A stretch of 64,000 nt of DNA from Lachnospiraceae bacterium (GCA_022769005.1 JALEKK010000018.1:49660-113659), one strand, 5' to 3'; counted from the stretch's first letter, positions 9,010 through 18,631 are shown. Translations and numbers: made by a program. Notes: generated by a model not told the origin, from the letters alone.

Positions 9010-9795
9010 ATGACTTATAACGATTTTTCCGAAAAAAACATACTTAAATACATGGATAAGGATCATCCCCGCCTGTATTTTTTTGACTCAACGGACTCTA
9101 CCAACAACTTCGCAAAGCATCTTATAGCAAATAAAGAAGCCGCCGACGGAATATGTATATGCGCCGACGAGCAGACTGCCGGTCGGGGAAGACAGGGAAG
9201 ACCTTTCTTTTCTCCTCCCCATTCCGGCGTCTATCTTACATTGATAAGGGATATGAATTGCATGAGAGATCCGGTGATACTTAAAACAACCATTGCCGCA
9301 TGTGTGGCGGAATATGAGACTCTTCTTGAAGTCATGGGAGTTGACACGTCAATTAAATGGGTAAACGACCTCTTTTTATACGGAAAAAAGATTTCCGGAA
9401 TTCTGACGGAAGCCATCGATCATTATATTATTATCGGCATAGGCATCAACTGCAATACGTCCGATTTTCCGGATGAACTGCAAAATATCGCAGGTTCCGT
9501 TGAAAGCGGTTCGGAGGGCGAAGACAATTCCGCGGACAGAAGCCGAATTGCCGCCGTATTGTGGAAAAAGTTAATGTATTGGACAGACAGAACCGGTTCC
9601 CGAGAATTAATTGACATATACAGACAACATTCGTTCCTTATAGGAAAAAACATAACATTCACAACGGACGGCATAACACAATGCGGACTTGTAGAAAACA
9701 TAGACGATGACGGCGCTCTTATTGTGATAAACAAAAACAACGGCGAAAAAAAGGTTTTGAATACCGGAGAAGTTCATTTGACATCATGGGATTAA
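9010..9795 (+). CDS. birA: Biotin--[acetyl-CoA/pyruvate carboxylase] ligase, monofunctional
   Basis: A 261-residue biotin protein ligase. The biotin/ATP loop GRGRQGR is at residues 58-64, the SIKWVNDLFLYGKKISGIL segment near 120, and a small C-terminal SH3-like domain follows. The start at 9010 has CGGAG seven bases upstream; a longer in-frame extension from 8938 would cover the promoter region and is not used. There is no N-terminal winged-helix domain, so unlike E. coli BirA it should not act as a repressor. It activates biotin and attaches it to Lys1104 of the neighbouring pyruvate carboxylase, transcribed divergently 220 bases away. A terminator closes the unit. Confidence 0.94.
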   Translation: MTYNDFSEKNILKYMDKDHPRLYFFDSTDSTNNFAKHLIANKEAADGICICADEQTAGRGRQGRPFFSPPHSGVYLTLIRDMNCMRDPVILKTTIAACVAEYETLLEVMGVDTSIKWVNDLFLYGKKISGILTEAIDHYIIIGIGINCNTSDFPDELQNIAGSVESGSEGEDNSADRSRIAAVLWKKLMYWTDRTGSRELIDIYRQHSFLIGKNITFTTDGITQCGLVENIDDDGALIVINKNNGEKKVLNTGEVHLTSWD

Positions 9796-9857
9796 ACGAC
9801 TGAAGATGATAAAAACGATTTCAAATAACAGATATTTAAGCCGAATTGAATAAAATA

Positions 9858-9919
9858 TAAAAAGCGAGACGGTAACGGCAATTCAAAACATACCGCAAAA
9901 CCCTCTCGCTTATTTTTAT
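9858..9919. terminator. Bidirectional terminator between convergent genes
   Basis: AAAAGCGAGA and TCTCGCTTATTTTT form the outer stem, with GGTA/TACC inside. It serves birA on the plus strand and overlaps the stop of the small minus-strand gene. Confidence 0.75.
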
Positions 9920-10152
9920 GCATTGTAATCTAATTCTTTATATTCGTGAGCGTCAGATGTTAAATCTTCCCATTTCTCTTCGGATTCTGCAAGAACAACT
10001 CTCCATGAATCTCTCTCAGCCTGGCTGTTGGCATGGCTTCTGTAATATTCTTCTTCCTGAGCACCGGCCTTTGCTTCTTCCAAGTCAGTGAACTTCTCAC
10101 AGTTCTTGATACTTGCATCATTTACGTTCTTACGAAATACATAATAATACAT
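9916..10152 (-). CDS. Small acidic hypothetical protein
   Basis: A 78-residue soluble, acidic protein with a good ribosome site (GGGAGG, seven bases before ATG). The pattern is MYYYVFRKNVNDASIKNCEKF followed by a Glu/Ala-rich helical stretch and a C-terminal WEDL...HEYKELDYNA. There is no signal peptide, membrane segment or motif I recognise. It is a single-gene unit: convergent with birA, divergent from apbE. A small hairpin (AAGCC/GGCTT) lies just upstream of its ribosome site. It is probably a real gene because start, stop and terminator fit, but the function is unknown. Confidence 0.7.
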   Translation of the reverse strand: MYYYVFRKNVNDASIKNCEKFTDLEEAKAGAQEEEYYRSHANSQAERDSWRVVLAESEEKWEDLTSDAHEYKELDYNA

Positions 10153-10308
10153 CTAATACCTCCCATAATAAGCCCTGAGGCTTAATTGATTATTCCGTGA
10201 TATTATAACATATAATTAGTATTTCCCAAACACTAATTTATATTTATAAGGACAAATCCTTCACTATAATATATAATAATTTATCTGAATATATTAAGGA
10301 GACTTTTT

Positions 10309-11340
10309 ATGAATTTTAAAACTATATGCTTAGCTTCCTGTGCGGCAGTTTCATCCGGCGTCATACTGTCCGGATGCAGCTCCGGTTCCGTTATCATCGA
10401 TACACCGATTAAATCGGAAGGATTTAAGCTGGATACCATAGTTTCTGTCAGTTCTTATGACAATGTTGACAAACAGGTTATTGATAACGCTTTAAATATA
10501 TGCGATACATATGCGGATTTGTTTTCCATGTATGACGAAAATTCCTTGCTTTGGAAAATCAATCACAATATAACTGATGAAATGCCTGCGGAAATGGGGC
10601 ATATGATTGACGACGCTCTTAAATATTCATCCATGAGTGACGGAGCGTTTCAACTTTCCATAGGAAGCGTGTCTGAACTCTGGGATTTTACAAACAGAAC
10701 AAATAATTCAACTGTTCCGTCCAAAGAGTCAATAGATAACGCTTTAAAGTATGTGGACGACAGCAAGGTGTCAGTACACCCGAAAGACGAATCCGATCCC
10801 AACGGCACATGGGTCATTAATAAACCGAGCGAAACCAAACTGGATCTCGGAGCCGTTTCCAAAGGCTATATAGCCGATAAGATAAAGGTATATTTATTGG
10901 AAAATAATGTACACCATGCAATAATAAATCTCGGCGGAAATGTTCTCTGTGTAGGCGGAAAAGGTGACGAATCTTTTAATATAGGCGTGCAAAAGCCCTT
11001 CGGCTCAAGTTCCGACACATCCGCAACCTTGAGTATCTCCGATATGTCAGTCGTTTCATCGGGAACATATCAACGCGGTTTCACGGCATCCGACGGAAAA
11101 TATTATCATCACATATTGGATGCGAGAACGGGTTATCCAATAGAAAATAACCTTCTCCAGACCACAATTATATCCAAAAACTCATTCGAGGGTGACTGCT
11201 TAAGTACATTAACATTTATTCTCGGACTTGAAAAAGGTATGGAATTAATTAATAAAACAGATAATGTTGAGGCCGTCTTTATTACAAATGACTATAATCT
11301 TCATTATTCCGACAACGCAAAAGGATATGTAAAAGAATGA
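10309..11340 (+). CDS. apbE: FAD:protein FMN transferase, lipoprotein
   Basis: A 343-residue ApbE-family lipoprotein. A signal peptide ends in the lipobox ILSGC with Cys23. The ApbE body follows: MYDENSLLWKIN, then the LDLGAVSKGYIADKI and INLGGNVLCVGGK signatures, and SGTYQRGF...HHILDARTGYP near the C-terminus. ApbE enzymes move FMN from FAD onto Thr/Ser of exported flavoproteins such as subunits of RNF/NQR complexes or extracellular reductases. None of those targets is in this window. The start has AAGGAG upstream. The stop overlaps the plsC start by four bases, so the two are translationally coupled. Confidence 0.94.
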   Translation: MNFKTICLASCAAVSSGVILSGCSSGSVIIDTPIKSEGFKLDTIVSVSSYDNVDKQVIDNALNICDTYADLFSMYDENSLLWKINHNITDEMPAEMGHMIDDALKYSSMSDGAFQLSIGSVSELWDFTNRTNNSTVPSKESIDNALKYVDDSKVSVHPKDESDPNGTWVINKPSETKLDLGAVSKGYIADKIKVYLLENNVHHAIINLGGNVLCVGGKGDESFNIGVQKPFGSSSDTSATLSISDMSVVSSGTYQRGFTASDGKYYHHILDARTGYPIENNLLQTTIISKNSFEGDCLSTLTFILGLEKGMELINKTDNVEAVFITNDYNLHYSDNAKGYVKE

Positions 11341-12071
11341 ATTTTTTTAGAACCATCGCAGGATATGCCTTTCTTATTTTCTTCATGATAATAAGCTGGC
11401 TTTTCCTTCTTCCCATCGGATATTTTATCGGAAGATCAAATAAAGAAAAGGGGCAGAAATTCTCCGTAAAAATTATTAACTGGGGATTCTCCTGTCTGTC
11501 CGCGATTGCGGCCGACGTAACCGTAAAGGGAACGGAAAATATTCCAAAGGATGAGCCTGTTGTATTTATGGGTAATCACAGAGGATATTTTGACGTAATC
11601 ATCACATATCAATACCTTCCGTTTCTTACTTCGATAATTTCAAAAGACGCATTAAAAAAGTTCCCGGTTGTAAGCAACTGGATGTCCAGAATAGGCTGTC
11701 TCTATCTGGAAAAGGATAATATAAAACAAAATCTCGGAACCATTATGACAGCCATAGATTATATTAAAAACGGAACGAGTATGCTCATCTTTCCTGAGGG
11801 TAAACGAAATTTAGGCGCCGGAACAGATACCTTTCAATCCGGAAGCTTCAAGCTGACACAAAAAACCGATGCGAGAATAGTTCCGTTTTCAATTACAAAT
11901 ACAAGAGAGGTATGGGAAAGACAGTTCCCATGGCTCAGTCGTCAGAAAGTAGTACTTGAATTCCTCCCTCCGATAACAACTTCCGATTTGACAAGAGAAG
12001 AGCAAAAAGCTCTTCCTGAAACCGTGAGATCCGCTGTTGAAGACTCATTTATAAGAAACGGCGGTAAATAA
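11337..12071 (+). CDS. plsC: 1-acyl-sn-glycerol-3-phosphate acyltransferase
   Basis: A 244-residue membrane-bound acyltransferase. One N-terminal hydrophobic segment (about residues 8-32) is followed by the catalytic NHRGYFD (H81 and D86 of the HX4D motif) and FPEGKRN near residue 155. The family acylates lysophosphatidic acid to phosphatidic acid in phospholipid synthesis. It overlaps apbE by ATGA. The length is normal. The exact acceptor could differ, since PlsC paralogues exist. Confidence 0.9.
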   Translation: MNFFRTIAGYAFLIFFMIISWLFLLPIGYFIGRSNKEKGQKFSVKIINWGFSCLSAIAADVTVKGTENIPKDEPVVFMGNHRGYFDVIITYQYLPFLTSIISKDALKKFPVVSNWMSRIGCLYLEKDNIKQNLGTIMTAIDYIKNGTSMLIFPEGKRNLGAGTDTFQSGSFKLTQKTDARIVPFSITNTREVWERQFPWLSRQKVVLEFLPPITTSDLTREEQKALPETVRSAVEDSFIRNGGK

Positions 12072-12109
12072 TCTTTTTTAATATGCACTTTTATTACACA
12101 CCTTAAATA

Positions 12110-12118
12110 TGGTATAAT
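12110..12118 (+). promoter_or_regulatory. Extended -10 promoter for the 140-residue membrane protein
   Basis: TGGTATAAT fits an extended -10 box (TGnTATAAT). No convincing -35 is seen. The next gene starts at 12171. Confidence 0.5.
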
Positions 12119-12170
12119 TCAAAATCAGTGATTTTATCAGATAATATTTATTATTTTCAGGAGATTATTT

Positions 12171-12593
12171 ATGGACTTGTGGCTTATACTTCTTATTGTC
12201 GTTGCCGCTCTTATCGCTGCTCTTATAATATTCTACTTCGGATTTGTAAGGCCGAGAAAGAAGCAGATGAATGAACAGCAGGAACAAATCGATGCAACAA
12301 AACAGACAGTTACAATTTATGTCATCGGAAAGAAGAAAATGAAGATTTCCGAGGCGGGGTTCCCTAAAAGTGTTCTCGAATCTACACCTGCAAAATACCG
12401 CAATCGTAAAGTGGATATCGTGAAAGCTAAAATAGGTCCTCAAATAGTTTCGCTTGTTGCATCCCGCGAAGTTTTTGATTTGGTTCCGACCAATACCAAT
12501 GTAAAAGCCGAGATAAGCGGTGTTTATATCACAAATGTTCATGCGATGAAGGGCAACAAGCCTCTCGAACAGCCAAAGAAGAAGAAAAAATAA
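12171..12593 (+). CDS. Small membrane-anchored hypothetical protein
   Basis: A 140-residue protein with one N-terminal membrane segment (about residues 3-27) followed by a positively charged stop (RPRKKQ), a short Gln/Glu-rich helix, a compact domain with alternating beta-like segments (TVTIYVIGKKKMKIS, PQIVSLVASREVFDLVP), and a poly-Lys C-terminus. The layout, one helix and then a small cytoplasmic domain, resembles YajC in outline only; the sequence does not convince me it is YajC. It has AGGAG seven bases upstream of ATG and a terminator directly after, so it is a single-gene unit. Function unknown. Confidence 0.75.
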   Translation: MDLWLILLIVVAALIAALIIFYFGFVRPRKKQMNEQQEQIDATKQTVTIYVIGKKKMKISEAGFPKSVLESTPAKYRNRKVDIVKAKIGPQIVSLVASREVFDLVPTNTNVKAEISGVYITNVHAMKGNKPLEQPKKKKK

Positions 12594-12614
12594 TTCGGTG
12601 CCCACCGAATATAT

Positions 12615-12679
12615 AAAAGTCATTGTATTATGAGATTCGTCTTAATTTCGAATCCTTGCCGATACAATGACTTTTTATT
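12615..12679 (+). terminator. Terminator with AAGTCATTG arms
   Basis: AAAAGTCATTGTAT pairs with ATACAATGACTTTT followed by TATTTTAT. The same AAAAGTCATTG/CAATGACTTTTTATTT arms recur after tRNA-Ser at 26597-26672. Confidence 0.85.
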
Positions 12680-12697
12680 TTATGCAGTGAATTTATC

Positions 12698-12726
12698 TTG
12701 CTTTATTCTCCGTAATAATATATAAC
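12698..12726 (+). promoter_or_regulatory. Promoter of pncB
   Basis: TTGCTT (12698-12703), a 17-base spacer and TATAAC (12721-12726), 49 bases ahead of the pncB start. Confidence 0.6.
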
Positions 12727-12774
12727 GGTTTATATTTACATTTATCATGAACTATAACAGCGGGGGACAACCAT

Positions 12775-14241
12775 ATGCCAAGAGATTTATCATTATTAAC
12801 GGATCTGTATGAATTAACCATGATGCAGGGATACTTTAAATCAAAAAAGAATAATACGGTGGTATTTGATGTATTCTACAGAACAAATCCCTTCGGAGGC
12901 GCATATTCCATATGCTGCGGAATAGAACAAATGGCGGACTATATTAAAAATCTGTCATTCACATCCGAAGATATAGATTATCTCAGAAGCACGGGATACT
13001 TTGAAGATGATTTTCTTGCATATCTGTCTGATTTCCGTTTTACCGGAGATGTATATGCCATTCCGGAAGGGTCCGTAATCCTCCCTAAAGAACCGATAAT
13101 TAAAATCGTAGCACCGATTATCGAAGCACAGCTTATTGAACCCGCGGTTTTAAACATCGTTAATCACCAAAGTCTTATAGCCACCAAGGCCGCAAGAATA
13201 AAACACGCCGCAGGCGATAATGCGATACTTGAATTCGGACTCAGAAGAGCACAGGGTCCCGATGCCGGCATATACGGTACAAGAGCCGCATATATTGCCG
13301 GCTGCAGCGGAACAAGCAATGTTCTTGCCGGCAAGATGTTTGACATCCCTGTACTCGGTACTCACGCACATTCATGGATAATGTCATTTGACAATGAATA
13401 TGAAGCCTTTAAAACATATGCTGAGATTTACCCGGACAACTGCACTCTTCTGGTAGATACATACAGCACGCTGCGCTCGGGTGTGCCTAATGCCATAAGG
13501 GTATTTAAGGAAATGAAAGAAAACGGCAAAGATATGAACAGGTGCGGTATAAGAATTGATTCCGGAGACCTTGCGTATCTTACGAAACGGGCACGTACAA
13601 TGCTTGACGAAGCAGGCTTATGTGAAGTAAAAATATCGGCATCCGGAGATTTGGACGAAAACCTGATTTCCTCTTTGAAGGATCAGGGAGCAAGGATAGA
13701 TTCCTGGGGCATAGGCACAAGAATGATTATTGCGGAAGGCAATCCTTCCTTCGGAGGCGTATATAAGCTTGCGGCAATAGAAGAAAACGGAGAATTTATT
13801 CCCAAAATAAAAATATCGGAAAACTCTGTCAAGATTACCAACCCCGGCAATAAGTCTCTTTACAGAGTATACAATAACGAAGGAAAGATTGTAGCAGACC
13901 TTATCACCCTGGATTACGAAACATATTCAGAACGGGACGACATTCTGCTCTTCGACCCGATTGAAACCTGGAAGCAAACAATTATGCACAGCGGAGAATA
14001 TACAATAAGGCCTATGCTTGAACTTATATTCAAATCCGGACAATGTTTATTCAATCCGCGTCCGATCAGGGAAATTCAGGAATATTGCAAAAAAGAACAG
14101 GATACCTTATGGGAAGAATCCAAACGACTTTTAAATCCTCATACCATACATGTAGACCTGTCAAGACCTCTGTATGAAATGAAGCAGGACCTCCTTAATA
14201 AATACGGCAAAGATCAGCTTAATTACAGAAGGAAGGATTGA
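12775..14241 (+). CDS. pncB: Nicotinate phosphoribosyltransferase
   Basis: A 488-residue enzyme of NAD salvage that joins nicotinate to PRPP. Family segments seen are SLLTDLYELTMMQGYF at the N-terminus, FGLRRAQGPDAGIYGTRAAY near residue 150 with the conserved arginines, GTHAHSWIMSF near 200 and IRIDSGDL near 260, then SGDLDE and GIGTRMI for phosphoribosyl binding. The ribosome site is GGGGGA before ATATG. It has its own promoter and ends at a large bidirectional terminator. PRPP for the reaction is made by the prs product at the other end of the window. Confidence 0.95.
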   Translation: MPRDLSLLTDLYELTMMQGYFKSKKNNTVVFDVFYRTNPFGGAYSICCGIEQMADYIKNLSFTSEDIDYLRSTGYFEDDFLAYLSDFRFTGDVYAIPEGSVILPKEPIIKIVAPIIEAQLIEPAVLNIVNHQSLIATKAARIKHAAGDNAILEFGLRRAQGPDAGIYGTRAAYIAGCSGTSNVLAGKMFDIPVLGTHAHSWIMSFDNEYEAFKTYAEIYPDNCTLLVDTYSTLRSGVPNAIRVFKEMKENGKDMNRCGIRIDSGDLAYLTKRARTMLDEAGLCEVKISASGDLDENLISSLKDQGARIDSWGIGTRMIIAEGNPSFGGVYKLAAIEENGEFIPKIKISENSVKITNPGNKSLYRVYNNEGKIVADLITLDYETYSERDDILLFDPIETWKQTIMHSGEYTIRPMLELIFKSGQCLFNPRPIREIQEYCKKEQDTLWEESKRLLNPHTIHVDLSRPLYEMKQDLLNKYGKDQLNYRRKD

Positions 14242-14327
14242 TTGTCGTAGATTATTGCATTATATATTAATACGTGCATAACACTCAACTGACTGCATTT
14301 GTTTCTGTTAATAATTAAATATGACAT

Positions 14328-14419
14328 AAAAAGGGATACCGGCTGTGTACCGACCTTCCGATCGTCAGATTTTCAATCCGGCTTTCGGCGGTCACCTCAC
14401 TGTACGGTATCCCTTCTTT
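14328..14419. terminator. Large multi-helix bidirectional terminator
   Basis: Outer stem GGGATACCG (14333-14341) and CGGTATCCC (14405-14413) sits between A and T tracts. Inner GACC (14352-14355) pairs with GGTC (14390-14393), enclosing further GC-rich sequence. It separates the convergent pncB and gntR genes. Confidence 0.75.
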
Positions 14420-14440
14420 TAACTCTTACTATTACTTTTA

Positions 14441-15109
14441 TCAGCTTTCGGATATTGTTCTTTCAATATCTTTTTCCTGATTGGTTATATGTTCTCTTAT
14501 TAAATCGCAGGCCTTTTCCTTATCTCCGTTCTCTATATATTCTATCAGACTGTTGTGTTCCTTTATCAAAGTCTGGTGCGAAGATTCATTTTTTATATAT
14601 TCAAGACGATATCTGTATAACTGTTCTCTTAAATTATTAAGCATCTGCATAAGGCGAAGATTGTTTGTTGACTTGTAAATAATGTCGTGGAATTTTACAT
14701 CCGCATCTACTATGTCAAATATATCCCCTGCTTCCACGGCTTTGTCAAATAATTTATTGGCTTCCTTTAATTGTGTAATCTGAGACTTTGTTATTCTTTC
14801 ACAGGCCAAAGCCACCGCAAGATCCTCAAGCGTCGTCCTCACCTCAAGCACATCACGCATATCTTTTTCCGTTATGCTTGCAACTTCCGCACCGCGTCTC
14901 GGTATCATTTTCACAAGCCCCTCAAGTTCAAGCTTTCTTATGGCTTCCCTTACGGGCGTCCTGCTTACGCCCAGCATATTAGCGAGCTGTATCTCCATAA
15001 GTCTCTCACCGGGCTGCATTTCGCCCTGTAAAATAGCTTGTCTGAGTTTAAGAAATACCACCTCTCTGAGCGGCAGATTCATATTGTCATCTATTTTTGC
15101 GTCTTGCAT
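14441..15109 (-). CDS. GntR family transcriptional regulator, FCD (FadR-type) subfamily
   Basis: A 222-residue regulator. The N-terminal winged helix (about 10-78) contains GEMQPGERLMEIQLANMLGV and SRTPVREAIRKLELEGLVK. The C-terminal all-helical FCD domain (about 85-215) has the metal/ligand residues ADVKFHDIIYK and the late HNSLIEYIENGD...REHITNQE. Such proteins bind small carboxylic acids and repress nearby metabolic genes. It follows ispE on the same strand with about 100 bases between, and ends at the shared terminator with pncB. The target and ligand are not evident. Confidence 0.92.
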   Translation of the reverse strand: MQDAKIDDNMNLPLREVVFLKLRQAILQGEMQPGERLMEIQLANMLGVSRTPVREAIRKLELEGLVKMIPRRGAEVASITEKDMRDVLEVRTTLEDLAVALACERITKSQITQLKEANKLFDKAVEAGDIFDIVDADVKFHDIIYKSTNNLRLMQMLNNLREQLYRYRLEYIKNESSHQTLIKEHNSLIEYIENGDKEKACDLIREHITNQEKDIERTISES

Positions 15110-15216
15110 AAAAATTCTCCCTAAAATAATTCACATGAACAAATTGCATTACGTTCATAACATAAATTCTGCCTGATTATGTAATCATATTATGTATACA
15201 TTAATTAGGAATTACA

Positions 15217-16095
15217 TTATATCAACTCAGTAACATAAATATCAAGATTTGAATATTCCGACTTTAATTTATTTGCCGCGTTTTCTGCCTCTTCTTTTCT
15301 TTCAAACATAGCAAAAACCGAAGGTCCGGAGCCGCTCATCATTGTTTTTATCGGTCCGGTTTTTTCAATCCCGTCAATAATATCTTTTAGGACCGGATGA
15401 GCGCTGCATATGACATTTTCAAATGTATTGCCCATGTACGGAGCAATATCCGCAATGCTTGCGCTTTTCTCATCCAAAATCTTCTTTATTGAAGAAACGT
15501 CTGGATGAATATTGTCGGAAGCTTTATCAATCGCTCCGTATGCTTCGCCGGTTGAAACTCCGAAACCGGGTTTAACAAGAAGGACATATGCCTTATCCGG
15601 ACTTTCAAGGTGTCTGAGTTTTTCACCTCTGCCATATGCATATGCACATCCTCCCATTATACAATACGGTACGTCCGATCCTATCGACGCTCCCATATTG
15701 AGCAATTCATCTCTTGTCAGGATAAAATTATACAGTTCGTTTAAACCCTTCAATACCGCTGCAGCATCCGTACTCCCCCCCGCAAGCCCGGCGCTTACGG
15801 GTATGTTCTTCTCTATATGTATGCTTACTCCGTCCTTTTTATTATGTTTCTCCGCCAAAGCTTCAAAGAACAGTACGGCGGCTTTGTAAGCAAGATTGGA
15901 ACCGTCCCGAGGTATGTCCGAAGAATCTGACGACAGGCTGATTTCACCTGAGTCATTAAGCTTTAGCGATACAACATCATGTAACCCTATTTGATTCATT
16001 ATCATACGAACATCGTGGTATCCGTCATCTCTTCTGTCAAGCACGTCAAGAGCAATATTTATTTTGGCATATGCTTTTATCTTTATCATATTCAT
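15217..16095 (-). CDS. ispE: 4-diphosphocytidyl-2-C-methyl-D-erythritol kinase
   Basis: A 292-residue GHMP kinase of the MEP isoprenoid pathway. IKIKAYAKINIALDVL at the start, PVSAGLAGGSTDAAAVLKGL (the ATP-binding glycine-rich loop, near residue 95) and MMSGSGPSVFAMF near the C-terminus are IspE signatures. The start is uncertain among GTG 16104, ATG 16095 and ATG 16089; I choose 16095 because GGTGA lies five bases upstream. It follows glmM at about 50 bases, in a run of cell-envelope genes. Confidence 0.95.
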   Translation of the reverse strand: MNMIKIKAYAKINIALDVLDRRDDGYHDVRMIMNQIGLHDVVSLKLNDSGEISLSSDSSDIPRDGSNLAYKAAVLFFEALAEKHNKKDGVSIHIEKNIPVSAGLAGGSTDAAAVLKGLNELYNFILTRDELLNMGASIGSDVPYCIMGGCAYAYGRGEKLRHLESPDKAYVLLVKPGFGVSTGEAYGAIDKASDNIHPDVSSIKKILDEKSASIADIAPYMGNTFENVICSAHPVLKDIIDGIEKTGPIKTMMSGSGPSVFAMFERKEEAENAANKLKSEYSNLDIYVTELI

Positions 16096-16150
16096 ATCTG
16101 TCACCGTTATGAAATCAATTATCCGTAAACAGACTTATCGGCAGAAACAC

Positions 16151-17494
16151 TCAATTGCATTTATCCTTAATAAAGTCTGCCAAATGTTCTGCCTCTTCAC
16201 GGCATGTCCTGTCGTCTTTCGCTTCCACCATAACCCTGACCACCGGTTCGGTTCCGCTCTTTCTTACCAATACACGACCTTCTTTGCCGAGAATCTTCTC
16301 TGTTTTTTTGATTTCTTCAAGCACTTCTTCATTTTTCATTGCCGCATCTTTATCGTCAACCTTCACATTGATAAGCACCTGAGGATATTCCTTCATCCCG
16401 CTTGCAAGGCTTCCCACGGATTTCTTGGAAGATATCATAACTTCCATTAATTTAATGGCTGTTATAAGTCCGTCTCCGGTTGTTGCGAACTTGGAAAGAA
16501 TTATATGTCCCGACTGCTCGCCTCCGAGTCTGTAGCCGTTCTTCGCCATGGCGGCATATACATTTTTATCTCCCACGTCCGTAACAACACAATCAATCCC
16601 TTCGGCCTCCATGGCTTTTAAGAATCCAAAATTGGACATTACGGTACAGACAACGGTATTATCCTTAAGTATGCCTCTTGCTTTCATATGTTTCGCATAC
16701 ATATATATAATATGATCGCCTGTTAAAATATTTCCCTTCTCATCAACGGCAAGGCACCTGTCGGCATCCCCGTCAAATGCAAATCCTATGTCAAGCCCCT
16801 CATCAACAACCAGTTTTTGCAGTGCCTCCATGTGAGTGGATCCGCTGTTTTCATTTATGTTTAATCCGTTCGGTTCGGCGTTTATAACATATGTATGGGC
16901 ACCGAGAGCATCAAATACGGCTTTTGCAAGAGACCATGCACTTCCGTTTGCCGCATCTATTCCGACTTTTATACCTTTAAAGGAATATTCGGCAAGGCCT
17001 ATCAGATAACCCATGTAGCGATTTCTTCCGTTGATATAGTCCACCGTTTTTCCTATATGTTCTTTATTGGCAAACGGAATACTGATTTCTCCGTCGATGT
17101 ATTTTTCAATCTCGCCTATGACATCCTCGCTCATTTTTTCGCCGTCACTGTTGATCAACTTAATTCCGTTGTCATAATACGGATTATGACTTGCGGAAAT
17201 CATAATTCCGCAGTCAAATGAATCCACTCTCGCTATATATGAAACGCTCGGCGTCGTTGTAACATGAAGAAGATATGCATCCGCTCCTGAAGCCACAAGC
17301 CCCGATACAAGAGCATATTCAAACATATAACTCGATCTCCTTGTATCCTTTCCGATAACAATATGCGCCTTTTGATCCGGTTTATCCTTTCCAAAATACC
17401 ATCCCAAAAATCTTCCGACTTTATATGCATGTTCGACAGTCAGAGTTACGTTAGCTTCTCCTCTGAAACCGTCCGTTCCAAAATATTTTCCCAT
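16151..17494 (-). CDS. glmM: Phosphoglucosamine mutase
   Basis: A 447-residue enzyme interconverting glucosamine-6-P and glucosamine-1-P for UDP-GlcNAc synthesis. KYFGTDGFRGEAN is at the start, the catalytic phosphoserine motif ISASHNP at residues 99-105 (Ser102), the metal loop AFDGDADRCLAV near 240, the sugar loop GGEQSGHII near 325 and the phosphate loop RKSGTEPVVRVM near the C-terminus. Length is typical. It lies 15 bases after galE, so both are likely on one transcript, supplying nucleotide sugars upstream of murA and murC found elsewhere in the window. Confidence 0.96.
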   Translation of the reverse strand: MGKYFGTDGFRGEANVTLTVEHAYKVGRFLGWYFGKDKPDQKAHIVIGKDTRRSSYMFEYALVSGLVASGADAYLLHVTTTPSVSYIARVDSFDCGIMISASHNPYYDNGIKLINSDGEKMSEDVIGEIEKYIDGEISIPFANKEHIGKTVDYINGRNRYMGYLIGLAEYSFKGIKVGIDAANGSAWSLAKAVFDALGAHTYVINAEPNGLNINENSGSTHMEALQKLVVDEGLDIGFAFDGDADRCLAVDEKGNILTGDHIIYMYAKHMKARGILKDNTVVCTVMSNFGFLKAMEAEGIDCVVTDVGDKNVYAAMAKNGYRLGGEQSGHIILSKFATTGDGLITAIKLMEVMISSKKSVGSLASGMKEYPQVLINVKVDDKDAAMKNEEVLEEIKKTEKILGKEGRVLVRKSGTEPVVRVMVEAKDDRTCREEAEHLADFIKDKCN

Positions 17495-17509
17495 TGTATT
17501 TCCTCTTAT

Positions 17510-18562
17510 TCAATCGTTGTCATATCCGTTAGGATTGTTTTTCTGCCAGTTCCATGAATCTGCACACATTTCTCTCAAAGTCTTTTCGGCTTTCCAGTGA
17601 AGTTCTGTCTTGGCCTTGTTGGCATTACAATACATTTTGGCAATGTCCCCGGGTCTTCTGTCCTTTATTTCATACGGTATATTTACACCGGTAGCTTCTT
17701 CAAACGCTTTTACAACGTCTAAAACCGAGCTTCCGTTGCCCGTGCCGAGATTATAGACATCGACGCCGTGAATAACTTCTATGTCACTTTCTTTACCGTC
17801 CGGTATAACACCGATTCTCTTAAGAGCCGCCACATGTCCCCTTGCCAGATCCGTTACGTGTATATAATCTCTTACTCCCGTTCCGTCATGAGTATCGTAA
17901 TCTCCGCCGAAAACATTGAGCTTATCAAGCTTACCGACGGCTACCTGTGTAATGTACGGCATAAGATTATTTGGAATACCGTTTGGATTCTCACCTATTC
18001 TTCCGCTTTCATGCGCACCGATAGGGTTAAAATATCTCAATATTACTGCATCCCACTCAGGATCGGCATTTGCCATATCACATATAATGTCTTCGAGCAT
18101 GGCCTTTGTTCGTCCGTATGGATTGGTCACCGCGCCCTTCGGGCATGATTCCGTAATAGGTATCTCCGCAGGATCTCCGTATACCGTTGCCGATGATGAG
18201 AAAATAAGTTTCTTAACTCCTCTTTTTCTGATTTCATCGAACAGTATAATAGAACCCGTCACGTTATTTTCGTAGTATTCCAAAGGTTTTTTCACGGATT
18301 CTCCTACGGCTTTAAGACCTGCAAAATGTATGCAGGCATCAATAACATTATCCGCAAATATTTCCTTATAAATATCTCTGTCCGCAATGTCTCCGTCGTA
18401 GCATGGGATTTTTTTCCCCGTTATTTCTTCGACTCTTTTAACGGCTTTTCCCGATGCATTTACAAAGTTGTCCAATATAACCGCTTCATATCCGGCTTTG
18501 ATAAGCTCTATTATGGTATGGGTACCTATAAATCCGGCACCTCCAGTAACTAAAATTGCCAT
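17510..18562 (-). CDS. galE: UDP-glucose 4-epimerase
   Basis: A 350-residue short-chain dehydrogenase-type epimerase. The NAD loop is GGAGFIGTH near residue 7, the catalytic serine region is [10 protein letters not shown], and the YxxxK pair is in [22 protein letters not shown] and the C-terminal [13 protein letters not shown] are GalE hallmarks. It supplies UDP-galactose for glycan synthesis or runs the Leloir pathway in reverse. The promoter TTGCCC-17-TATAAT is at 18591-18619 and GGAG lies seven bases before ATG. glmM follows at 15 bases. Confidence 0.96.
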   Translation of the reverse strand: MAILVTGGAGFIGTHTIIELIKAGYEAVILDNFVNASGKAVKRVEEITGKKIPCYDGDIADRDIYKEIFADNVIDACIHFAGLKAVGESVKKPLEYYENNVTGSIILFDEIRKRGVKKLIFSSSATVYGDPAEIPITESCPKGAVTNPYGRTKAMLEDIICDMANADPEWDAVILRYFNPIGAHESGRIGENPNGIPNNLMPYITQVAVGKLDKLNVFGGDYDTHDGTGVRDYIHVTDLARGHVAALKRIGVIPDGKESDIEVIHGVDVYNLGTGNGSSVLDVVKAFEEATGVNIPYEIKDRRPGDIAKMYCNANKAKTELHWKAEKTLREMCADSWNWQKNNPNGYDND

Positions 18563-18590
18563 TTATAATCTCCTTTACATATACCTTTTG

Positions 18591-18619
18591 ATTATATAAT
18601 ACATTTTATGCAAGGGCAA
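18591..18619 (-). promoter_or_regulatory. Promoter of galE
   Basis: On the minus strand TTGCCC (18614-18619), 17 bases, TATAAT (18591-18596), then the galE ribosome site 20 bases on. Confidence 0.65.
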
Positions 18620-18631
18620 AATCATTCTTTA

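Noticed and set aside
12171..12593. Preprotein translocase subunit YajC
   Set aside because: Only the layout (one helix plus small domain) fits; the sequence around the helix does not, and no secDF is nearby.
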